DNA of 17,233 nucleotides from NCBI GenBank assembly GCA_049699975.1, contig JBNAWB010000064.1, forward strand, positions 1-17,233, in the 5' to 3' direction. The position numbers were made by a program, and so were the translations under genes. Below, in pieces: positions 1 through 5,917 of this stretch (position 1 is its first letter; each line of letters begins with the position of its first letter). The notes below the pieces were generated by a model. That model worked only from the letters and a program-made list of their open reading frames with translations, was not told where the DNA came from and did no database searches. The stretch comes from CAZAGD01 sp049699975 (lineage in GTDB: Bacteria; Desulfobacterota; SM23-61).

Positions 1-137
1 ATTAAATAAATGACATCTGTTGTTCTTAACCCCTCACCTCGGTACGAGTCGATTCCGACCCTCCCCTCTCCCCATGCGTGGGGAGAGGGGAGGGTGAGGG
101 GAATAAGTATAAATATTTAATCGCTCCGAAGTAATAA
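1..137 (-). repeat. Palindromic MITE-like repeat, copy 1 (inverted)
   Basis: This is the first of three copies of a ~136-bp element, lying in the opposite orientation to the copies at 5621-5756 and 12588-12723. Read on the minus strand it begins TTATTACTTCGGAGCG, runs through a pyrimidine-rich then purine-rich hairpin, and ends GTCATTTATTTAAT at the window edge, so it may continue outside. The central hairpin (stem 59-73 with 80-94, loop 74-79) is a perfect 15-bp stem, longer than the 10-bp stem of the other two copies. An outer stem CCCCTCACC/GGTGAGGGG encloses it. There is no coding capacity. The element starts within a few bases of the stop codon of the ACR3 gene. It is probably a non-autonomous mobile element or a dispersed palindromic repeat. 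Terminator activity is possible, but no T-tract follows the stem. Confidence 0.85.
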
Positions 138-138
138 A

Positions 139-1257
139 TTATTTGGAATTTTTGCCGTCTGGGTTAGCTGGACATGATAAATAGCAAACTCCCTCGGGTG
201 TTTCCACTGCGTAAGGGAAATACTTTCTTCTAAAGGCTAATGCTACATTAACCAGACTGATGAGTACGGGCACTTCCAAGAGCGGACCAATAACCGTGGC
301 AAAGGCTTGGTTAGAGGCAATGCCAAATATGGCTACGGCCACAGCTATAGCCAATTCAAAATCATTGCTGGCTGCGGTGAAGGAAATCGTAGTCGTTTGG
401 GCATAATTAGCCCCGATTTTCTTCCCTATGTAGAAAGTTATAAACCACATAAAAAAGAAATAGATACCCAAAGGAATGGCCACCCTTACTACATCAAGAG
501 GCAATTCAATGATGACCTCCCCTTTAAGGGAAAACATGACCACGATGGTAAAAAGAAGCGCGATTAAAGTAATGGGACTTATTTTAGGAATAAAAACACT
601 CTCAAACCATTTCTTGCCTTTTGTTTTAATGAGGCTGAAGCGAGTTATAATGCCTCCCAGGAAGGGAATTCCCAGATAGATGAAAACGGTTATGGCCGCA
701 TCCACAATGGAGATCCTTACCTCCAGTCCTTTTACCAGCCCCAGCCAATTTAAAAAGAGGGTTATAAAAATGTAAATATAAACGGCATAGAACAAAACTT
801 GGAAAACAGCATTAAAAGCAACTAAGCCAACTGCTAATTCACGATCGCCTTCCGCAAGTTCATTCCAGACGATCACCATGGCAATGCACCGCGCTAATCC
901 CACTAAAATTACACCGATCATGTATTCTGGATAATTGCGCAAGAAAATGATAGCCAAGACAAACATGACTAAAGGACCTATGATCCAATTCTGGATCAAA
1001 GAAATTGCTAAAAGCTTCTTATGGCGAAAAACTTTGTCCATTTCTTCATATTTCACTTTCGCCAACGGTGGATACATCATTAAAATAAGGCCTATGGCTA
1101 TAGGGATTGAGGTCGTTCCTATTTGCAAACTGGCAATAAATTTCGTAACTGTTGGAGCTAAGTATCCAATCCCGATCCCGGCAAACATGGCCATGAATAT
1201 CCAAAGAGTCAAAAATTTATCCAATACGGAAAGTTTCTTTTCTTGGGCGGTAGACAT
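139..1257 (-). CDS. acr3: ACR3-family arsenite efflux transporter
   Basis: This is a 372-residue polytopic inner-membrane protein that fits the ACR3 (BASS superfamily, 10-helix) arsenite/H+ exporters in length and sequence throughout. The family's essential TM4 cysteine is present in GLARCIAMVIVWN (C124), and the TM9 glutamate in NDFELAIAVAVAIFG (E301). Together these are the expected arsenite-translocating residues. The ATG at 1257 is chosen over a TTG 18 nt upstream because GGAGGAAGGAG lies immediately before the ATG and would be coding if the TTG were used. The gene is last in a minus-strand operon, 22 nt after the CcdA-like gene, and is controlled at a distance by the ArsR at 5202. The C-terminal tail carries an extra cysteine pair (C358 and C362) of unknown significance. 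Repeat copy 1 begins just after the stop codon. Confidence 0.95.
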   Translation of the reverse strand: MSTAQEKKLSVLDKFLTLWIFMAMFAGIGIGYLAPTVTKFIASLQIGTTSIPIAIGLILMMYPPLAKVKYEEMDKVFRHKKLLAISLIQNWIIGPLVMFVLAIIFLRNYPEYMIGVILVGLARCIAMVIVWNELAEGDRELAVGLVAFNAVFQVLFYAVYIYIFITLFLNWLGLVKGLEVRISIVDAAITVFIYLGIPFLGGIITRFSLIKTKGKKWFESVFIPKISPITLIALLFTIVVMFSLKGEVIIELPLDVVRVAIPLGIYFFFMWFITFYIGKKIGANYAQTTTISFTAASNDFELAIAVAVAIFGIASNQAFATVIGPLLEVPVLISLVNVALAFRRKYFPYAVETPEGVCYLSCPANPDGKNSK

Positions 1258-1279
1258 TCTCCTTCCTCCTCTCAAATTT

Positions 1280-1972
1280 TTAATTTACCAACCATATAAA
1301 ATAAATCCCAATAAGCATAATAAGCACGCCACTACCTTTGCGCAGGTAAGCCAGGCCAGTATTTAGGCCTCTGGATTCAATGATTCTTTTGGTCAAGCCC
1401 ATAGATGTTCCAGCAATTAAGATTAGGACGCAATGGCCCAAAGCATACATAAAAAGAAGAAAGCCCCCGTAAATTAAATTTCCTTGGGAAGCAATGTAAA
1501 CGAGCAGCACAGCCAGAATCGGAGTAGCGCAAGGAGTAGAGACAACCCCAAAAAGAAGACCAAGAAGAAAAGCTCCCCAGGCACCGCCTTGACTGGGCTT
1601 CCAGCTTTGAGGCAGGGGTAGGTCAAAATTCCAAACCCCTAATAAGTGGAGCCCCATGATTAGACAGACTAAAGCCACCACATAAGGCCAGAATCTACCA
1701 ACATCTCCTATTAGCCGACCCATCAAGGACGCTATAATTCCCAGTAAAGTAAAAGTTATCGTAAGACCTATAACGAAAAAGAAAGAAAAGGTGAAGGCCT
1801 TGCGTGCATTGCTTGTTTCTTGATATGCCCCCACGAAGGCCATCATCAAAGGGATCATGGCCAAAACGCAAGGGTTAGAGGCCGTAAGTGCTCCCCCTAA
1901 AAAAACTGCTAAAGGAGCTAACCAAGGATTGTTCTGAATGATTAAGCTAATATCGCCTAAAATAGTCTCCAT
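1280..1972 (-). CDS. ccdA: CcdA/DsbD-type membrane thiol electron transporter
   Basis: This 230-residue, roughly six-helix protein belongs to the cytochrome c biogenesis CcdA / DsbD transmembrane family. That family carries reducing equivalents from cytoplasmic thioredoxin across the inner membrane through a pair of cysteines. Both are visible, in SNPCVLAMIPL (C35) and STPCATPIL (C148), each followed by the proline-rich helix break typical of the family. I chose the ATG at 1972 because it gives normal family length. A TTG at 2038 would add 22 residues and would sit directly on a GC hairpin; neither start has a strong Shine-Dalgarno. The gene lies between the MoaD-like gene and acr3. With a thioredoxin-fold selenoprotein in the same operon, thiol redox exchange in arsenic handling is a more likely role than cytochrome maturation. 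That is inference, since no haem-lyase genes are present here. Confidence 0.88.
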   Translation of the reverse strand: METILGDISLIIQNNPWLAPLAVFLGGALTASNPCVLAMIPLMMAFVGAYQETSNARKAFTFSFFFVIGLTITFTLLGIIASLMGRLIGDVGRFWPYVVALVCLIMGLHLLGVWNFDLPLPQSWKPSQGGAWGAFLLGLLFGVVSTPCATPILAVLLVYIASQGNLIYGGFLLFMYALGHCVLILIAGTSMGLTKRIIESRGLNTGLAYLRKGSGVLIMLIGIYFIWLVN

Positions 1973-2038
1973 TAAATGTTTCTTTTCTATGTCCTTTATA
2001 ATTATTTGCTGTTTTGGGGGAAGGTTTTTATAAATCAA

Positions 2039-2055
2039 GCAGCCACCCTGGCTGC
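2039..2055 (-). other. GC-rich hairpin between moaD-like and ccdA genes
   Basis: This is a perfect 7-bp inverted repeat, GCAGCCA/TGGCTGC, with a 3-nt loop. It lies in the 100-nt gap between the MoaD-like stop (2073) and the preferred ccdA start (1972). On the minus strand it is followed by TTGATTTATAAAA, which is too broken to be a convincing intrinsic terminator. It could attenuate transcription, protect a processed mRNA end, or hide the AGGGTGG sequence that would serve a TTG start at 2038. Confidence 0.4.
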
Positions 2056-2072
2056 CAATAATTTTATTATCA

Positions 2073-2357
2073 TCACCCAGGGGATGAGACCAATTCGATT
2101 AGATCGTTTTCTTTGAGGGTCATGTTGGCCCGGTTAGATCCAGAGATCCAAAAGCCGTTTACGATGATGGCTAAATCTGCGGATATAAATCCATCTTCAT
2201 TAAGAAAGAGCTCGCGCAATTCTGGAGCCACATCATTGATTATATGTTGCATAAGATCATTAATTGTCTTCCCGGAGAAATTTATTTGCGGCTCTTTGTT
2301 TTTTTCAAAAGCTCGAGGGATTTCAGTCAGTCCTACCAATTTTACGCGTACTTGCAT
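2073..2357 (-). CDS. MoaD/ThiS-like ubiquitin-fold sulfur carrier
   Basis: This 94-residue protein has the beta-grasp pattern of MoaD-like proteins: N-terminal strands (VRVKLVGL), a middle helix (TINDLMQHII) and late strands (LAIIVNGFWI, then NDLIELVS). MoaD carries the thiocarboxylate sulfur for the pterin of molybdenum and tungsten enzymes on a C-terminal Gly-Gly. Here the chain ends Ser-Ser-Pro-Gly, so only one terminal glycine is present. The ATG at 2357 is preferred, with AAAGG 8 nt upstream; a GTG at 2366 would add three residues. The gene follows the radical SAM maturase by about 50 nt. That pairing is familiar from neighbourhoods of tungsten aldehyde:ferredoxin oxidoreductases. It may be a dedicated pterin-sulfur carrier or a diverged relative. 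No MoeB/ThiF-type activating enzyme is in the window. Confidence 0.75.
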   Translation of the reverse strand: MQVRVKLVGLTEIPRAFEKNKEPQINFSGKTINDLMQHIINDVAPELRELFLNEDGFISADLAIIVNGFWISGSNRANMTLKENDLIELVSSPG

Positions 2358-2408
2358 TAGCTGCACCTTTCCTTTCCCGCATCTCCTCCATTTTCTCTCT
2401 GGCCTAAA

Positions 2409-3692
2409 TTAAGGACAGCGAATAATCCCTTGGGCCCATAAGCACCCGCCACAAGTAGGAAACGTGTTTCCGAAACAGTCTTCTTCATTTTTTTCAAAAA
2501 GCTCACATCCGCCGCAGATAGTACAAGGAGAAAAATCGAACCGTTTTACACGTTCCCTTAAGGCCACATACTCCGCATTATTCCACAAAGTCCAAAGATC
2601 ATTCTTTAGTAAATTCCCTACCACATATTTGCGCGAATAGCGTTCTCGATCATCAATAAAATGTTTATGACTATGCAATAGAGGCAAACAAGGGCTGACC
2701 TCACCTTGCCAGCTTATGGAAGTCGACCCGCTCTCGATAAAAGGACAATAATCATTCGTTTCTCCTAATTGGTCTCCTGGAAAACAAACATTCTTTCCGC
2801 TGCGCATGGTCCAGTAAAAAGGATCACGAGTTTCTTCGTTCAAATCCATTTTGGGCAGCTTCAAGGCCCCTCCCCAAGCAAAATCACCTAAGGCGCGCGT
2901 ATAAAGAATTTCTTCCCTCAATTCCGGCGTATAAGCCAAGACGTTGGTGACTAAAAAGTCATTAGCTCCCAATTTCGTCCCCAAATTTAAAACTTCAGGA
3001 AGGTCCACAATATTTCTTTTCATGGCCACAAAGACGATCCCCAATTCCGGGCGGGGCGGGGGAGCCAAGTGACATTCCTCTCGAAAATTCATGATATTTT
3101 TGATTACCTGAGGGAGAGCAGCTCCCAGTCGTACATCAGCATAACTTTCAGGTTTCGCTCCATCAATAGAAACCCATAATTTTCTTAAGCCGCTGTGAAT
3201 TAACTCTTTAGCCATTGACCGCGTTAGCATGGTCCCGTTAGTGATTAACTCTACCCAAGCTCCGATGGCTTTAGCTTGCGCTATCATTTCGATTATCCGT
3301 GGATGTGCCAAAGGTTCGCCAAAACCGCCGAAAAAAACCATGGGTATAGGAGAAAAAGATCTCAACCCCTCCATAAGGCGGGCAAATACCTCGGTTTCCA
3401 TATCGCCTATTGGCTCTTCCCAACGCCGGCGAATGCAGGTCAGACATTCCAGATTGCAACGGTTAGTTGGCTCGATGTATACTTTAGCTAAATAACTAAC
3501 GGGCAGACGAATCTTTAACCCGTGCCCCACTTCTTCAAGCACGAGATCCGCCCCTGGCTTTAATCCATAATACCAGCCCATCTCCGGTGGAAGAACGATT
3601 TTCCCTTCCCCATCCACAAAAGCGCGCCATTTATGTTTAGAATTCTGGCGAATGCCTAAAATTATTTTTTCTTTTAAATCAGTGGATTGCAT
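2409..3692 (-). CDS. AbrB-like/radical SAM/SPASM protein, tungsten-oxidoreductase maturase type
   Basis: This is a 427-residue cytoplasmic protein. Residues ~22-63 look like an AbrB-type swapped-hairpin domain (GEGKIVLPPEMG, then YGLKPGADLVLEE). Residues ~70-290 form a radical SAM domain with the [4Fe-4S] motif CNLECLTC (C79, C83, C86). FFGGFGEPLAHPRI is the glycine-rich SAM-binding region, followed by ELITNGT. The last ~120 residues are a cysteine-rich SPASM region (CPF, CLPLL, CTICGGC, CFGNTF, CGGC) that should bind auxiliary Fe-S clusters. The architecture and many phrases match, from memory, the family described as tungsten cofactor oxidoreductase radical SAM maturase, normally encoded next to an AOR-type enzyme. 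No such enzyme is in this window. The start lies 9 nt after the selenoprotein stop with only a weak ribosome-binding site, which suggests translational coupling. Confidence 0.85.
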   Translation of the reverse strand: MQSTDLKEKIILGIRQNSKHKWRAFVDGEGKIVLPPEMGWYYGLKPGADLVLEEVGHGLKIRLPVSYLAKVYIEPTNRCNLECLTCIRRRWEEPIGDMETEVFARLMEGLRSFSPIPMVFFGGFGEPLAHPRIIEMIAQAKAIGAWVELITNGTMLTRSMAKELIHSGLRKLWVSIDGAKPESYADVRLGAALPQVIKNIMNFREECHLAPPPRPELGIVFVAMKRNIVDLPEVLNLGTKLGANDFLVTNVLAYTPELREEILYTRALGDFAWGGALKLPKMDLNEETRDPFYWTMRSGKNVCFPGDQLGETNDYCPFIESGSTSISWQGEVSPCLPLLHSHKHFIDDRERYSRKYVVGNLLKNDLWTLWNNAEYVALRERVKRFDFSPCTICGGCELFEKNEEDCFGNTFPTCGGCLWAQGIIRCP

Positions 3693-3701
3693 AAAATAAG
3701 C

Positions 3702-3935
3702 TCACTTAATCCATTCTTTTATCTCTTCTACTTTGGGAATCTTCCCGGCTGCCTTGACTACTCCATCAACAACTAAGGCCGGAGTAATCATTACGCCATA
3801 GCTGCTAATTTTCTTTATATCTTTTACTTTAATAACCTCGGCTTCAATACCCAATTCTTTTACCGCTTCCTTAGCTCGTTCCTCGAGCTGATTGCATTTG
3901 GGTCACCCCATCCCCAGTACTTCAATCTTCCTCAT
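3702..3935 (-). CDS. Selenocysteine-containing thioredoxin-fold protein (UxxC), TGA read as Sec
   Basis: This is a 77-codon gene with an in-frame TGA at codon 11 (3903-3905). Read through, it starts MRKIEVLGMG-U-PKCNQLEER and ends VEEIKEWIK. It is a complete small thioredoxin-fold protein of the redox-active disulfide protein 2 type, whose usual motif is GxGCPKC. The TGA falls exactly on the first catalytic cysteine, giving UPKC. Residues YGVMITPALVVDGVV carry the cis-proline loop (TP) and the following strand. The ATG has a strong GGGAGGAGAAG directly upstream. The frame is otherwise open to a TGA at 3702-3704. A SECIS-like hairpin follows the Sec codon. Neighbours are the ArsP-like permease upstream and the radical SAM gene 9 nt downstream. 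Its likely role is thiol/selenol reduction in arsenic handling. The alternative is a nonsense mutation or sequencing error, but the position and hairpin argue against that. Confidence 0.85.
3873..3889 (-). promoter_or_regulatory. Candidate bacterial SECIS hairpin
   Basis: On the mRNA strand AGCTCG pairs with CGAGCT around a 5-nt loop AGGAA. The loop starts 19 nt after the in-frame UGA at 3903-3905. The described bacterial SECIS pattern has an apical loop about 16-37 nt past the UGA and a G in the first two loop positions, and both conditions are met. The hairpin is in the coding sequence, as bacterial SECIS elements are. It should recruit SelB with Sec-tRNA. Neither factor is encoded in this window. 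Confidence 0.75.
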
Positions 3936-3958
3936 CTTCTCCTCCCCTTCCCTATATT

Positions 3959-4094
3959 TATTGCCACAGAGCCCTCAGAGAGCACAGAGACTATTTTTTC
4001 TCAAGGGCAAAACATAAAAAATGTTTTTTGAATTTGAAAAATAGTTCTTTTTTTCTCTTTATCCTCTGTGTCCTCCGTGTTCTCTATGGCTCAA
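3959..4094. repeat. Nested inverted-repeat (MITE-like) element
   Basis: The gap between the permease and the selenoprotein gene is filled by a long imperfect palindrome. The left arm reads TTGCCACAGAGCCCTCAGAG and on; the right arm, reading TCCTCTGTGTCCTCCGTG then TTCTCTATGGCTCAA, is roughly its reverse complement. Inside are a second pair, CTATTTTT with AAAAATAG, and a core pair, AAAACAT with ATGTTTT. The 'CACAGAG' style of arm recalls dispersed non-coding inverted repeats seen in many bacterial genomes. It has no similarity to the 136-bp repeat elsewhere in the window. In the transcript it would fold into a long hairpin between two operon genes. Confidence 0.7.
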
Positions 4095-4099
4095 TAATT

Positions 4100-5155
4100 T
4101 CAAAAAATAAAATTGCCGGTAAACCAACCTACCAAAGTTCCTAAAACAGTTATCAAAGGAATATAAACCAATCCTTTTTTTACGCCGAAGACCCGCATAA
4201 TGGCTAACATATTCGGCAAGCTCATGCCCGGACCAGTAAGCATTAAAGCCAGAGCTGGGCCTTTACCCATCCCCATGCCTAATAATTTATGCACGAAGGG
4301 AGCTTCGGTCATGGTGGCAAAATACATCACTTGCCCGATCAAAGTTGCTAAAAATGAAGGAAAGATACCAGCTCCCCCTAACCAATGTTCAATCCATTGC
4401 TGGGGGAGTATTTTCCCAATTACCCCTACTACAAAAACGCCACCTAAAAGCAAAGGAAAGATTATCCGCACAAACCACCAAGTTTCCGTCATCCACTGCC
4501 GAATTTCTGCACCAGATTTAACTTTCCAAGCGTATAAAGCAATAAGAACCATCCCCACTGCCCACACATATACTTTATGTAAAAAGGGGCCTGATTGGAC
4601 CAGGTAATTGGGAGCTAAGAGGTCAGCCACTATTAAGATTAAGAGAATTAGGTCTGGGCGGGTCACTAATGCTTTACTTCCTGGGTTGATAGGCACAGAC
4701 CCAACTCTTTGCATTTCTTCCCGGCGAAATGCCGTACTCATGACCCAGCCCACAACAAAGGCCATGAGCAAGGCGGAGATGACCCGCACCAAAACCATCT
4801 CTCGGCCCAGGATTGCGCCAGTGTAAACCAAGGCAAGAATATTGGCGGCCGGCGCAACCCAGAGAATGATAAAGGCAGCGCCCACACCACTACCTCCATA
4901 ATATAGGCCACTGGCTACAGGAATAACCGTACAGGAGCAGGCGGCAACAAAAAAACTTCCTCCGCTGGCCAAAGTAAAGGATTTTAGTTTATTGGCAGCA
5001 CTGCCCAAATAATAAATTATGGTTTCTTTGGAAATAAAGGTAACCATGGCCCCAGCCAGGAGAAAGGCTGGGATCAGGCAGGTAAGCACATGTAAAGCAA
5101 TATATTCTTTTAAGGCTTCTAAGCCGGCATAAACTAACTCGATAACAAAATTCAT
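4100..5155 (-). CDS. UPF0718/ArsP-like permease
   Basis: This is a 351-residue polytopic inner-membrane protein of the permease (DUF318/UPF0718) family, which includes ArsP, the exporter of trivalent organoarsenicals. The diagnostic stretch FFVAACSCTVIPVASGLYYG is present with its cysteines at C73 and C75, followed by LWVAPAANILALVYTGAILG. A cytosolic linker around residues 150-170 and a second membrane bundle with FATMTEAPFVHKLLGMGMG complete the family pattern. AAAGGA lies 8 nt upstream of the ATG. The gene is second in the ars-type operon, 46 nt after arsR. Some relatives export other metals or have unknown substrates. Arsenic is favoured here because an arsR with a CxC site and acr3 share the operon. 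No arsM methyltransferase is present, so the organoarsenical substrate is unproven. Confidence 0.85.
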   Translation of the reverse strand: MNFVIELVYAGLEALKEYIALHVLTCLIPAFLLAGAMVTFISKETIIYYLGSAANKLKSFTLASGGSFFVAACSCTVIPVASGLYYGGSGVGAAFIILWVAPAANILALVYTGAILGREMVLVRVISALLMAFVVGWVMSTAFRREEMQRVGSVPINPGSKALVTRPDLILLILIVADLLAPNYLVQSGPFLHKVYVWAVGMVLIALYAWKVKSGAEIRQWMTETWWFVRIIFPLLLGGVFVVGVIGKILPQQWIEHWLGGAGIFPSFLATLIGQVMYFATMTEAPFVHKLLGMGMGKGPALALMLTGPGMSLPNMLAIMRVFGVKKGLVYIPLITVLGTLVGWFTGNFIF

Positions 5156-5201
5156 CCTTATATTCCTTTCTTTTTATTAAAACCATAGCCAAGCCTTGAT
5201 T

Positions 5202-5519
5202 CTATATGGTAGCTAAAAGCTTTCGCTGTTCTTTTAATTGTCTTTTCAACAAAATACTCACCTTATTCAGGATCTCAAAAACTTCTGGGCTTTTAACTTT
5301 TACCATTACTCTTACCCCATCTTTTCGGGTAGTAATCAAATGGTTCTTCTGCATTACAGCAATGTGTCGAGAAATGTTGGACTGTTCTCCATTTACTTCG
5401 GGAACAATTTCGCAGATGCATTTTTCGCCGTCGCGCAAGCATTCCAAGATCTTCAACCTCGTTGGCTGCGCCAGCGCTTTCAAAACTTCGGCTTTTAATT
5501 GGATTGCTCTTTCTTGCAT
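5202..5519 (-). CDS. arsR: ArsR/SmtB-family metalloid-responsive repressor
   Basis: This is a 105-residue winged-helix repressor. The N-terminal helix leads into LKALAQPTRLKILECL, the family signature, then GEKCICEIVPEV with a CxC pair (C34, C36), and C27 nearby. This three-cysteine arrangement in and before the alpha-3 helix resembles the arsenite/antimonite site of classical ArsR (ELCVCDL). The recognition helix follows as GEQSNISRHIAVMQKN, then the wing (TTRKDGVRVMVKV). GGAG lies 7 nt before the ATG. It is the first gene of the operon, downstream of a consensus promoter with an overlapping dyad, so autoregulation and arsenite-triggered derepression are expected. No ArsD is present. Confidence 0.93.
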   Translation of the reverse strand: MQERAIQLKAEVLKALAQPTRLKILECLRDGEKCICEIVPEVNGEQSNISRHIAVMQKNHLITTRKDGVRVMVKVKSPEVFEILNKVSILLKRQLKEQRKLLATI

Positions 5520-5537
5520 ATTATTACTCCATGCAAT

Positions 5538-5578
5538 TATGTATAATTAATCATATATGCTAAAAATCTGAATGTCAA
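5538..5578 (-). promoter_or_regulatory. ars operon promoter with overlapping ArsR-type dyad
   Basis: On the minus strand TTGACA (5573-5578) and TATGAT (5550-5555) are separated by 17 nt, a near-perfect sigma-70-type promoter about 30 nt upstream of arsR. The -10 box lies within an imperfect palindrome at 5538-5555 (TATG/CATA ends around a TAATTA core). Binding of ArsR there would block RNA polymerase directly. The strand and spacing fit transcription of the whole ars-type operon. Confidence 0.75.
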
Positions 5579-5620
5579 GACTAATTTTAGCTGATCGTCG
5601 AACAACTTTAATTTTGAATC

Positions 5621-5756
5621 TTATTACTCAGAGCGATTAAATATTTACACTCATTCCCCTCACCCTCCCCTCTCCCCAGGCGTGGGGAGAGGGTTAGGTC
5701 GGAATCGACTCGTACCGAGGTGAGGGGTTAAGAACAGCAGATGTCATTTATTTAAT
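5621..5756 (+). repeat. Palindromic MITE-like repeat, copy 2
   Basis: This is the second copy of the ~136-bp element, opposite in orientation to copy 1 and nearly identical to copy 3. Its central hairpin has a perfect 10-bp stem (5668-5677 with 5684-5693) around AGGCGT. An outer stem, CCCCTCACC (5656-5664) with GGTGAGGGG (5719-5727), encloses a smaller GTCG/CGAC hairpin. The ends show a partial terminal inverted repeat: AGAGCGATTAAAT at the left and ATTTAATGCTCT at the right, the last bases lying just outside the boundary shared with copy 1. It lies between the divergent arsR and glycosyltransferase genes. The rest of the 5520-5917 gap holds the ars promoter and A/T-rich sequence before the glycosyltransferase, in which I could not pick a convincing promoter. 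Confidence 0.85.
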
Positions 5757-5917
5757 GCTCTAATTAATTACGTTAGAGGATAAACTTGAAAGATTGTTGG
5801 CCTCATGTCATTATTATAAATATTGGAAAAATGGCCATACCCAAAATTTTATAAAAATTCAACTGGAAGGAAAAATTTATTTCTTAAATTAAAATATTAA
5901 TAAATTGAGGTTAACTC

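Noticed and set aside
1..137. The three 136-bp repeats as a CRISPR array or tandem repeat
   Set aside because: The copies are thousands of bases apart, in mixed orientation, much longer than CRISPR repeats and without spacers.
1258..1275. Upstream TTG start for acr3 adding MRGGRR
   Set aside because: Those codons are the Shine-Dalgarno sequence of the ATG at 1257.
3903..3905. TGA as a nonsense mutation or sequencing error making a pseudogene
   Set aside because: It falls on the one residue where Sec commonly replaces Cys, the frame is intact on both sides, the ribosome-binding site is strong, and a SECIS-like hairpin follows. Error cannot be fully excluded without reads.
4200..4607. Plus-strand frame opposite the permease
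   Set aside because: It is a shadow frame of a clear membrane protein, with composition typical of an antisense reading.
5656..5727. The repeat hairpin as an ordinary intrinsic terminator
   Set aside because: No run of T follows the stem on either strand, and copy 3 lies in the middle of an operon.
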